A DNA stretch of 8,768 nt. Source: Coprobacillus sp. (lineage in GTDB: Bacteria; Bacillota_I; Bacilli_A; RFN20; CAG-826). The stretch is taken from assembly GCA_021203745.1 (NCBI GenBank), contig JAJQAP010000068.1, positions 1 through 8,768 of the forward strand, in the 5' to 3' direction. The notes beneath the pieces were generated by a model. That model made no database searches, was not told the DNA's origin, and saw only the letters and a list, made by a program, of their open reading frames with translations. Position numbers and translations under genes: made by a program. Positions within the stretch are counted from its first letter, which is position 1; each line of letters starts with the position of its first letter. This document shows, one piece after another, positions 1 through 6,431 of the stretch.

Positions 1-91
1 GACAAGTCACTAAACCTGTAACAGTAAGTTTAAAATGTGTTCTTCTTAATCTTTTTCTTGTTTTACTAGTTCTATTTGCTTGAACTGCCAT
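1..91 (-). CDS. rpmF: Ribosomal protein bL32, N-terminal part (cut by window edge)
   Basis: Thirty residues are visible, beginning MAVQANRTSKTRKRLRRTHF and continuing KLTVTGLVTC, which is the bL32 signature (basic SKTRKR...RRTH core, then the LTV.GLV.C lead-in to a zinc ribbon). bL32 is a small structural protein of the large ribosomal subunit. Residue 30 is the first Cys of the zinc-binding pair, so this appears to be the zinc-binding (C+) form, although the other Cys residues lie outside the window. Most relatives start MAVPKR; this one has MAVQAN. The start at 91 is well supported by a strong Shine-Dalgarno (AAGGAGG, 100-106, 8 nt upstream). It has its own promoter just upstream. Identification from the visible sequence is confident; the end is not seen. 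Confidence 0.93.
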   Translation of the reverse strand, partial: MAVQANRTSKTRKRLRRTHFKLTVTGLVTC

Positions 92-110
92 AGGTTATTC
101 CTCCTTATTG

Positions 111-146
111 CCTTAGTTATTATACTATAAACACCATTTAAATCAA
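111..146 (-). promoter_or_regulatory. Sigma-A-type promoter of rpmF
   Basis: On the minus strand, a -35 box TTGATT (141-146) is followed by a 16-nt spacer and a perfect -10 box TATAAT (119-124). Transcription should start near 111-113, giving a leader of about 20 nt that contains the AAGGAGG ribosome-binding site. No hairpin terminator is visible between the mtaB stop (194) and this promoter, so read-through from the upstream operon may add to rpmF expression. The call rests on box quality, spacing and position only. Confidence 0.7.
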
Positions 147-193
147 CTCTTCTTTTGTCAAGTTCTAAAAAAACAGAGTTTAAAACGATTGTA

Positions 194-1456
194 TCATACT
201 TTTTTATATGTTGTTTTTATCATCTGTCCTACTTTAACATCTTTATTACCTATGTGTATAGGTAAATAGTTTGATGAGTGACCAAAATAGGAATTTTCTT
301 TTTCGTCGTAGTATTCAATTAAGACATCCACTTCTTTTCCTATATAGGAAGATTCATATTTATCGAGTAGTTCTTTAGATAAGTCTAGGAGTTTATGGGT
401 TCTCTCGTTTTTCTCCTTGTCTGAGACGATATTTGGAATCTTTTCCGCAAGTGTTCCTTTTCTTAGAGAAAAGGGAAATGTATGCACCATCATAAAATCA
501 CACTTTTTAATAAATTCATAGGTTTGATTAAAATCAGCTTCAGTTTCAGAAGGGAAACCGACGATAACATCTGTGGTTAGGGCAATTCCTGGAACCGCCT
601 CTCTTATCTTTTTTACTTTATTATAAAATTCATCAATATCGTATTTACGGTGCATATCTTTTAAGACTTTTGGAGAACCACTTTGAAGGGGGATGTGTAA
701 GTGTCTAGCTAGATTATCATATTTAGAAAATAAGGATATTAGATGATCATCTATTTGACTAGCTTCTAGGGAACCAATTCTAAGTCTTTCTAGTCCTTTG
801 ATATTTAAGAGTTTTTCCATTAAGTCAGAGAATGAGTTTTGTCCGTTATCCTCTCCATATGATCCCATATCAATTCCTGTGATTACTATTTCTTTATAGC
901 CTTCATCTACAAGGTACTCGGCTTCTTTTATAATGTCTTCTTCCTTACGAGAACGACTTCTTCCTCTTATATAGGGGATGAGACAGTAAGAACAAAAGTT
1001 ATTGCATCCATCTTGGATTTTTAAATAGGCACGGACATTTTCCGCAAGTGAGGTTGTCCCAAGTTCTTCATACTGAAATGTTGAGGGATTAGAATCGATT
1101 AAAACAATTCTTTCGTGTGTTTCTTTAAACTTATTAACTAAATCATAAAGTTCATTTCGATGAGAGGTGCCGATAATTATATCCGCGTCAAAATCGGAGA
1201 CGATAGCCTGATGTCCTTGGATAAAACAACCCATCACGACAAGAATAGAATGTGGGTTATTTTTTCTCACTCTTCTAATTAGCTGTCTACTCTTTTGATC
1301 GCTAGTCGCAGTGACTGAACATGTATTAACTAAGACAACTTCAGGGTCTTTTTTTGACAGTGTAAAACCATGCCTTGTAAAATCAGAAAGGACCGCACTA
1401 CATTCATAATGGTTTACCTTGCAACCAAGGTAATAATAATTAATCGTTCTTTCCAT
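194..1456 (-). CDS. mtaB: tRNA N6-threonylcarbamoyladenosine(37) methylthiotransferase MtaB
   Basis: A 420-aa radical-SAM methylthiotransferase. The family (B. subtilis YqeV) converts t6A37 to ms2t6A37 in tRNAs reading ANN codons, using two [4Fe-4S] clusters. The N-terminal MTTase domain carries the three auxiliary-cluster cysteines: Cys12 (GCKVN), Cys46 (NTCSVT) and Cys77 (MGCF). The radical-SAM motif CNNFCSYC supplies Cys151, Cys155 and Cys158, followed by the characteristic IPYIRGRSRSR. A C-terminal TRAM-like RNA-binding segment occupies roughly residues 358-418. NTCSVT and the GRSRSR stretch favour MtaB over its paralogue MiaB. Length is close to the family norm and all six cluster cysteines are present. 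Its start overlaps the end of the upstream 258-aa gene by 17 nt, and the Shine-Dalgarno is weak (AAGAGAAAG), so translation is probably coupled. Proximity to rsmE matches the arrangement in many Bacilli. Confidence 0.95.
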   Translation of the reverse strand: MERTINYYYLGCKVNHYECSAVLSDFTRHGFTLSKKDPEVVLVNTCSVTATSDQKSRQLIRRVRKNNPHSILVVMGCFIQGHQAIVSDFDADIIIGTSHRNELYDLVNKFKETHERIVLIDSNPSTFQYEELGTTSLAENVRAYLKIQDGCNNFCSYCLIPYIRGRSRSRKEEDIIKEAEYLVDEGYKEIVITGIDMGSYGEDNGQNSFSDLMEKLLNIKGLERLRIGSLEASQIDDHLISLFSKYDNLARHLHIPLQSGSPKVLKDMHRKYDIDEFYNKVKKIREAVPGIALTTDVIVGFPSETEADFNQTYEFIKKCDFMMVHTFPFSLRKGTLAEKIPNIVSDKEKNERTHKLLDLSKELLDKYESSYIGKEVDVLIEYYDEKENSYFGHSSNYLPIHIGNKDVKVGQMIKTTYKKV

Positions 1457-2216
1457 ACTTTCTCTTATAGAGATTCATCGCTCTCTCACTGACGAGTTTT
1501 GACTCGATAAGGCAAGCGTAGAATCTATCTCTATCAAAATTAAAATAGGCATCAATAACCGGTCTAATCCTATCAATAAGGTCATTTTTATCGACTTTTG
1601 GAATCCATTTATCGAATAAGACGATTTGATGATCGAGTCTTCCTTCACTGTTTATGATATAGATTGTATATGTATCATAATGGAAATAAGCGTATTCTTT
1701 CCCATTTTGACCAACAAGCACTAAACGGGTAAATAAGGAGGCATAAATCTCAGGTCCATATGTATCAAATGGATCGACAAGATAGACGTTAAAATCCGTC
1801 ATTAATTTATCATATGGGGGTTCTAATAGCTTTTCTGGTTCTCTCGAATAGAAATAGTTTAATGGTCGATTAAAGATAGGGAGATAGATCTTTGTTTTAC
1901 CCTCAAGGTAGTAGGGTAAGTCCACAAATGATTTTCTTAACTCGGAAACGAGTTTTGAATGAACATTAGATTCCTTTTTAAGACTAGAAGAAATCTCAAC
2001 GATTTTCTTTTCGATTATGTCTTTACTTATTAAAGAACGAAGGATGATATTTGCTCTCATCATATCAAACTCATTATCATCACTATCATATAGAAAGGCA
2101 TATTTTGGCATTCTTAAAAGAAGATGACGATGATCAATAAAGTATTTATACTCCATACTTTTTTGAAAAGATGTCCTCTTTTTCTTATAACGTGATAAAA
2201 AATCATAGATATTCAT
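1440..2216 (-). CDS. Unrecognised 258-aa soluble protein between rsmE and mtaB
   Basis: I do not recognise a family. The gene begins 2 nt after the rsmE stop and overlaps mtaB by 17 nt in another frame, so it is almost certainly expressed as part of the same transcript. The product has a basic N-terminus (RYKKKRTSFQK, residues 9-19) and a mixed-charge helical stretch at about 50-100. Its middle is rich in aromatic residues (PYYLEGKTKIYLPIFNRPLN, 101-120; YAYFHYDTYTIYII, 175-188), suggesting a beta-rich core. There is no signal peptide, no convincing membrane segment and only one Cys (235), so a metal or Fe-S site is unlikely. The ribosome-binding site is weak (GAGAAG). Given the flanking RNA-modification genes, an RNA- or ribosome-related role is possible, but that is only guilt by association. 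Confidence 0.8.
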   Translation of the reverse strand: MNIYDFLSRYKKKRTSFQKSMEYKYFIDHRHLLLRMPKYAFLYDSDDNEFDMMRANIILRSLISKDIIEKKIVEISSSLKKESNVHSKLVSELRKSFVDLPYYLEGKTKIYLPIFNRPLNYFYSREPEKLLEPPYDKLMTDFNVYLVDPFDTYGPEIYASLFTRLVLVGQNGKEYAYFHYDTYTIYIINSEGRLDHQIVLFDKWIPKVDKNDLIDRIRPVIDAYFNFDRDRFYACLIESKLVSERAMNLYKRKYGKND

Positions 2217-2218
2217 AC

Positions 2219-2944
2219 TTACTTCTCGATAAATAAATTCAGTGTGCTTAACGCAGCAATTGTCGCAGTTTCACTCCTTAAGATTCTTCTTCCTAAAGAG
2301 ACAGATTCAAAACCCGCTTCTAGAAGAGTGTCTACCTCTTCACTCGTAAATCCTCCTTCTGGTCCCACAAGTATTGAGATAGATTTAATATTATCTAAAT
2401 TAGATAATAGGTCAATAAGTTTTGATGTCTTTCCTTCTTCTTTTTCATAAAAGAGGAGCTTAAGGTCTGAACTATCTAAACTTACAATATCATTTATTGA
2501 TATAGGGGTGTTTAGACGCATTAAAGAGGATCTTTGTGACTGTTCACTAGCTTCTTTGATAATCTTTTGGTATCTTACTTCTTTTCGATTAAAGTCTTCT
2601 TTACTCCATTTATTAATAACTCTTGAGGAGTTTACAAAATAGAAAGAAGACACTCCTAACTCCACGGCCTTTTGGATAATAAATTCATTATTATCTTTTT
2701 TTAATGAACATTGATATAGGGTTATATCAACTGGAGATTCTCTATTCTCTTCTTCTTGATACATTAAAGATATCTTTAAGGGACTAACAGAATCAATTCT
2801 TCCTACATATGATTTATCCATATAAGAAAAGAAGAGTTCATCTCCAACTTTCTTTCGCATTACGTGAAGGATATGATGGGCATCTTCTTCACTGACAGTA
2901 ATTTGATCCTTATCTATAGATAAGGCAAAGTAACGTTGTCTCAA
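2219..2944 (-). CDS. rsmE: 16S rRNA (uracil(1498)-N(3))-methyltransferase RsmE
   Basis: A 241-aa SPOUT-class methyltransferase that uses S-adenosylmethionine to methylate N3 of U1498 in helix 44 of 16S rRNA. The N-terminal PUA-like domain contains HHILHVMRKKVGDELFF (23-39). The catalytic knotted domain shows QKAVELGV (91-98), KEASEQSQRS (130-139), the SAM-binding loop VGPEGGF (193-199) and LGRRILRSETA (217-227), all classic RsmE motifs in the right order. The start is TTG (2942-2944): it gives the usual beginning RQRYF, has a Shine-Dalgarno GGAGAG (2953-2958) 8 nt upstream, and the next in-frame Met is residue 29, too far into the PUA domain. The TTG overlaps the TGA stop of the upstream zinc-ribbon gene within TTGA, so the two are probably translationally coupled. 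Confidence 0.95.
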   Translation of the reverse strand: MRQRYFALSIDKDQITVSEEDAHHILHVMRKKVGDELFFSYMDKSYVGRIDSVSPLKISLMYQEEENRESPVDITLYQCSLKKDNNEFIIQKAVELGVSSFYFVNSSRVINKWSKEDFNRKEVRYQKIIKEASEQSQRSSLMRLNTPISINDIVSLDSSDLKLLFYEKEEGKTSKLIDLLSNLDNIKSISILVGPEGGFTSEEVDTLLEAGFESVSLGRRILRSETATIAALSTLNLFIEK

Positions 2945-3375
2945 TGTACAAACTCTCCATCTTTATCTTTTAAATCGCTCTTAAACAGGTAAAACAGTCC
3001 AAAGAGGATATTGAAGATATATAAGACAATTAAAACAATAAGAAAATAAATCCAACTAAAACTAATCCAAAGGGTGACACCCGCTCCTAATAAGATGGCT
3101 AAATTGACCACAAGCCAGCATAGACCATAGGTAATGTATTTTAGGTAAAAAAGAGGGGCGCCAAAGATACCAAGAAAGCAAGAATAAATAAAACAGATCA
3201 TTCTTTTATGAGAATGATAACCATGCACTTTAGCGGATTCATTAATATCGATTTGACTTGTAATATCGATAGTTTCACTAGTAACCCCTTCAAGTGGCTT
3301 TTCATGACCACAAACAGGGCACCTATCGGTGTCAAATTTAGAAATTCTCGCATTACAATATTTACAGTATGGCAT
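2941..3375 (-). CDS. Zinc-ribbon membrane protein with TM2-like domain
   Basis: A 144-aa predicted membrane protein, probably first gene of the minus-strand run. Residues 1-25 form a compact zinc ribbon with two CxxC knuckles (Cys4/Cys7 in YCKYC, Cys19/Cys22 in RCPVC). A polar linker follows (26-57), then about three hydrophobic segments near 58-76, 82-103 and 107-131, and a short charged tail. The stretch FLGIFGAPLFYLKYITYG (67-84) resembles the TM2 domain (G.FGA..FYL...), a common but poorly understood small membrane module; here it continues into one more helix than the basic two. No signal peptide is seen; the ribbon is expected to be cytoplasmic. Start at 3375 is supported by AAAGGA about 8 nt upstream and an extended -10 promoter. 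It overlaps rsmE by 4 nt. The biochemical role is unknown. Confidence 0.82.
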   Translation of the reverse strand: MPYCKYCNARISKFDTDRCPVCGHEKPLEGVTSETIDITSQIDINESAKVHGYHSHKRMICFIYSCFLGIFGAPLFYLKYITYGLCWLVVNLAILLGAGVTLWISFSWIYFLIVLIVLYIFNILFGLFYLFKSDLKDKDGEFVH

Positions 3376-3393
3376 AAACTATTTCCTTTTGTG

Positions 3394-3402
3394 ATTATAA
3401 CA
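3394..3402 (-). promoter_or_regulatory. Extended -10 promoter for the zinc-ribbon/rsmE/mtaB operon
   Basis: The minus strand reads TGTTATAAT, a perfect extended -10 element (TGn-TATAAT), with no convincing -35 box at the usual distance, as is common for extended -10 promoters. Transcription would start near 3387, only about 12 nt before the ATG at 3375, leaving the AAAGGA Shine-Dalgarno almost at the 5' end. A second TATAAT on the same strand at 3419-3424 could give a longer leader. Which one is used cannot be decided from sequence. Confidence 0.5.
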
Positions 3403-3439
3403 TATAAGAGAGTTTTTGATTATAATTTTTTAGAGATAA

Positions 3440-3481
3440 AAAAATATTATTTATATTATAAATATAAATTGAAATATTTTT
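3440..3481. repeat. Long A/T inverted repeat between divergent promoters, possible operator
   Basis: The inner arms ATTTATATT (3449-3457) and AATATAAAT (3461-3469) are perfect 9-bp inverted repeats around a 3-nt centre. The outer arms AAAAATATT (3440-3448) and AATATTTTT (3473-3481) also match perfectly, separated from the inner right arm by a 3-nt bulge (TGA). The element sits between the two divergent promoters, and its right half overlaps the -35 box of the plus-strand gene. It lies upstream of both expected transcription starts, so it would act as DNA, not RNA. The sequence is almost purely A/T, so chance symmetry is a real alternative. Confidence 0.4.
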
Positions 3482-3496
3482 CTAAATGCCTACAAT
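3469..3496 (+). promoter_or_regulatory. Sigma-A-type promoter of the activase gene
   Basis: A -35 box TTGAAA (3469-3474), 16-nt spacer and -10 box TACAAT (3491-3496). The expected transcription start, about 7 nt beyond the -10, falls near 3501-3504, immediately before the ATG at 3507. This makes a leaderless or nearly leaderless mRNA, and it excludes the upstream in-frame ATG at 3486, which lies between -35 and -10. Consistent with this, no Shine-Dalgarno precedes either ATG. Confidence 0.6.
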
Positions 3497-3506
3497 ATAT
3501 AGGCGT

Positions 3507-6431
3507 ATGCGAATAGGACTAGACATTGGAAGCACGACGATTAAATACACTCTCGTTGATGAAGATGGGAAAATAGTGGCAAAAAACTATAAAAGGCACT
3601 ACTCCCACATCAAAGAGAATGTCCTTGAAATCTTAAAATCACTAAAAGAGAGTAATCTTCTAGAAAGTGATTTTCTTTTTGCAATATCTGGGTCCGCGGG
3701 AATGGGAATTGCAAATGATTGCAAGATTAATTTTATTCAAGAAGTCTACGCCACAAAAGTTGCCGCGGATATTCTTATTCCAGGAACGGATTGTGTGATT
3801 GAGCTCGGTGGAGAAGACGCAAAAATACTCTTCCTAGGAGACCAGTTAGAAGTAAGAATGAACGGATCTTGCGCGGGAGGGACAGGTGCCTTTATTGATC
3901 AGATGGCCACACTTCTCGATGTCGATATATCCGAGATGAATGGACTTGCAGAGAAAAGTACAAAACTCTATCCAATCGCTTCAAGATGTGGTGTTTTTGC
4001 AAAAAGCGATATTCAACCACTTCTCAATCAGAATGTTTCAAAAAATGATATTGCCGCTTCTATCTTTAAAGCGGTTGTTAATCAAACTATCGGAGGACTC
4101 GCTCAAGGTAGAGATATCGAAGGACAAGTAGCATATCTAGGCGGTCCTCTTACCTTTATGCCTGAACTCAGAAAGTCTTTTGATGAATCACTCCATATAC
4201 AGGGTATATGTCCAGATAACTCTCTTTACTTTGTGGCATTTGGAGCGGCCCAGTGTGCAAGTGAAACATATACAATTGATAAATTAATCGATATATTTAC
4301 ACAATACACTTCAAGTGGTAACTATAACTATCAGCCACCTTTATTTAAAGACCAAAAGGAGTTAGATGAGTTTAGAGAAAGACACGCAAAAGATAATGTC
4401 GATACCTTACCGCTTGAGGGTTATGATGGTCCTCTTTATATGGGGGTAGATTCTGGTTCCACAACCTTAAAGGTTGTCTTAATCGATGATGAGTTAAATA
4501 TAAGGTTTTCTTCTTATCACACCAACAAAGGAAATCCTGTTGGTATCTTTAAAGAGATCCTTACAGAGCTATATGAAAAATATCCAAATATAAATATTAA
4601 AGCGGCTTGCTCCACTGGGTATGGAGAAGATCTCGTAAAAAACGCCTTCTCACTAGATGGGGGGCTCGTCGAAACAATGGCCCATTTTAGAGCGGCAAAG
4701 CACTTCCAAAAGGATGTCGACTTCATTATCGATATCGGTGGTCAAGATATTAAGTGCTTTAAAGTGGAAAATGGGGTGATATCCTCAATATTTCTAAATG
4801 AAGCGTGTTCTTCAGGATGTGGATCATTCCTTCAAACATTTGCTAACGCCCTCGGTTATGATATCGAAGAGTTTGCAAAAATTGGATTATTTGCCAAAAG
4901 ACCAGTGGATTTAGGTTCAAGATGTACAGTCTTTATGAACTCCTCTGTAAAACAAGCACAAAAAGATGGGGCCACTATTGAAGATATAAGTGCGGGACTA
5001 TCTATCTCAGTCGTTAAAAACGCATTATATAAAGTTATTAGAGCGACCACAGTCGAACAGCTTGGTAAACACGTCGTTGTCCAAGGTGGTACTTTCTATA
5101 ATGAAGCGGTTTTAAGAGCATTTGAAAGAGAGTTAGGTCTAGATGTAGTCTGTCCTAACATTGCTGGACTTATGGGTGCCTATGGAGCGGCCCTATACGC
5201 GAAATCATTAAAACTAGAAAAGTCATCAATAATAGGTCAGGATGAATTAAAAGATTTTAAACACACAGTAAGATACTCTACATGCCCACTTTGTGAAAAT
5301 AGATGTAATCTATCGATTAACTCGTTTGGCGACAATAAACGTCAATATATATCTGGTAACCAATGCGAAAAACCAACATCAGGTGGTAAAGCGGGTTCAG
5401 ATGAGCTCAATATTTATGAGTACGTACGTAAAAAACTTGACTCTTATAAACCAGTAAAGGGTAAAAGAGGAAGGATTGCCCTACCAATGGTACTCAATAA
5501 CTATGAACTAATCCCGTTCTGGCATACATTCTTTACTTCCCTTGGTTTTGAAGTGGTAACTTCAGGACAGTCCAGTCATAAACTATATACATTAGGGCAA
5601 CATACAATTCCCTCTGATACAGTGTGCTACCCCGCAAAGTTAGTGCATGGACATATTGAAAAGTTAATTAACGATGGAGAGAAGACAATCTTCTATCCAT
5701 GTATGACCTATAATATCGATGAGCATAAAGGGGATAACCATTATAACTGTCCAATCGTGGCTTACTATCCAGAAAACATCATAAATAACGTAAAAGCATT
5801 ACAAAATGTGACCTTTATCTCTGATTTTATCAATATTTCTGACCATAAGAGATTCCCAACTCATATGTATCAAATTTTAAAGAAACACTACAAAGATATT
5901 ACAAAAAAAGAAATAGAAGAAGCAGCAAGTAAAGCTTATCAAGAATACGATAATCACCTTAAAGATCTCTACGATAAAGGACAAGAGATTATCCATAAGT
6001 GTCGTCAAGAGGGTAAACCAATTATCGTTTTAGCGGGTCGACCATACCATGTTGATAAAGAGGTAAACCATGGTATTGATAAACTCATCTCTTCTTTTGG
6101 AGTGGGCATCGTTAACGAAGAATCAATCGCTTATGAAGAAGGTAAGTTTGGAGTGAATGTCTTAAATCAATGGACTTACCATTCTAGACTATACGCTGCG
6201 GCAAAACACATTATTAAACAAAAGGATATGAATCTTATTCAACTTGTCTCATTTGGATGTGGACTAGACGCGATTACAAGCGATGAAACAAAAGAAATAC
6301 TAGAGAAAAATGGAAAAATATATACGCAGATTAAAATCGATGAAATAACTAATCTTGGGACAGTCAGAATTAGATTAAGATCACTTTTTGAAGCGTTAAA
6401 ACAAAAGGAGGAGGGACTAGAAGATGAGTGA
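3507..6431 (+). CDS. Tandem HgdC/BadF-type acyl-CoA dehydratase activase with C-terminal DUF2229-like module
   Basis: A 974-aa cytoplasmic protein. Residues 1-260 form an activase (ASKHA ATPase) domain: phosphate loop GLDIGSTTIK, ELGGEDAK, and predicted [4Fe-4S] ligands Cys122 (SCAGGTGAF) and Cys161 (SRCGVFAKS). Residues 308-565 repeat the fold: GVDSGSTTLK, DIGGQDIK, Cys434 (EACSSGCGSF, with an extra Cys438) and Cys473 (SRCTVFMNS). In known activators a homodimer shares one cluster through two Cys per subunit and uses ATP to push a low-potential electron to a dehydratase; two linked domains could form that dimer within one chain. A four-Cys linker follows (593, 596, 600, 620). From about 654 comes a COG3580/DUF2229-like region with DTVCYPAK (Cys707), FYPCM (Cys732), AGRPYHVD (843-850) and FGCGLD (Cys918). 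Start 3507 is preferred over in-frame ATG 3486 because family members begin MKIG/MRIG and the -10 box falls between the two ATGs. It overlaps the next gene by 8 nt. Substrate unknown. Confidence 0.9.
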   Translation: MRIGLDIGSTTIKYTLVDEDGKIVAKNYKRHYSHIKENVLEILKSLKESNLLESDFLFAISGSAGMGIANDCKINFIQEVYATKVAADILIPGTDCVIELGGEDAKILFLGDQLEVRMNGSCAGGTGAFIDQMATLLDVDISEMNGLAEKSTKLYPIASRCGVFAKSDIQPLLNQNVSKNDIAASIFKAVVNQTIGGLAQGRDIEGQVAYLGGPLTFMPELRKSFDESLHIQGICPDNSLYFVAFGAAQCASETYTIDKLIDIFTQYTSSGNYNYQPPLFKDQKELDEFRERHAKDNVDTLPLEGYDGPLYMGVDSGSTTLKVVLIDDELNIRFSSYHTNKGNPVGIFKEILTELYEKYPNINIKAACSTGYGEDLVKNAFSLDGGLVETMAHFRAAKHFQKDVDFIIDIGGQDIKCFKVENGVISSIFLNEACSSGCGSFLQTFANALGYDIEEFAKIGLFAKRPVDLGSRCTVFMNSSVKQAQKDGATIEDISAGLSISVVKNALYKVIRATTVEQLGKHVVVQGGTFYNEAVLRAFERELGLDVVCPNIAGLMGAYGAALYAKSLKLEKSSIIGQDELKDFKHTVRYSTCPLCENRCNLSINSFGDNKRQYISGNQCEKPTSGGKAGSDELNIYEYVRKKLDSYKPVKGKRGRIALPMVLNNYELIPFWHTFFTSLGFEVVTSGQSSHKLYTLGQHTIPSDTVCYPAKLVHGHIEKLINDGEKTIFYPCMTYNIDEHKGDNHYNCPIVAYYPENIINNVKALQNVTFISDFINISDHKRFPTHMYQILKKHYKDITKKEIEEAASKAYQEYDNHLKDLYDKGQEIIHKCRQEGKPIIVLAGRPYHVDKEVNHGIDKLISSFGVGIVNEESIAYEEGKFGVNVLNQWTYHSRLYAAAKHIIKQKDMNLIQLVSFGCGLDAITSDETKEILEKNGKIYTQIKIDEITNLGTVRIRLRSLFEALKQKEEGLEDE
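6405..6414 (+). promoter_or_regulatory. Strong double Shine-Dalgarno for the downstream gene
   Basis: AAGGAGGAGG lies inside the last codons of the activase gene (encoding Lys-Glu-Glu-Gly) and ends 9 nt before the ATG at 6424. It offers two overlapping GGAGG cores. This supports a true independent start for the second gene, as opposed to a sequencing frameshift in one long fused gene, and suggests coupled translation through the 8-nt overlap. Confidence 0.85.

Noticed and set aside
156..161. Perfect TTGACA on the minus strand upstream of rpmF
   Set aside because: No -10-like hexamer lies 16-18 nt downstream; the distance to TATAAT is 31 nt. TTGATT at 141-146 with a 16-nt spacer fits better.
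2244..2450. Plus-strand open frame antisense to rsmE
   Set aside because: It lies fully inside a well-supported conserved gene and has no ribosome-binding site or family likeness.
3486..3506. Upstream in-frame ATG for the activase gene
   Set aside because: It sits between the -35 and -10 boxes of the best promoter, has no Shine-Dalgarno, and adds seven residues not typical of the family.
3208..3516. Plus-strand open frame (about 102 codons) crossing the divergent intergenic region
   Set aside because: It is antisense to the zinc-ribbon gene, runs through the A/T repeat and both promoters, and its protein has no recognisable features.
4517..5050. Two short minus-strand open frames inside the activase gene (4517-4726 and 4856-5050)
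   Set aside because: They are antisense to conserved activase motifs and encode nothing recognisable.
6424..6431. Programmed ribosomal frameshift joining the two plus-strand genes
   Set aside because: Joining would need a +1 shift, and no slippery sequence or stimulatory hairpin is evident near 6400-6431; the strong Shine-Dalgarno explains expression of the second gene.
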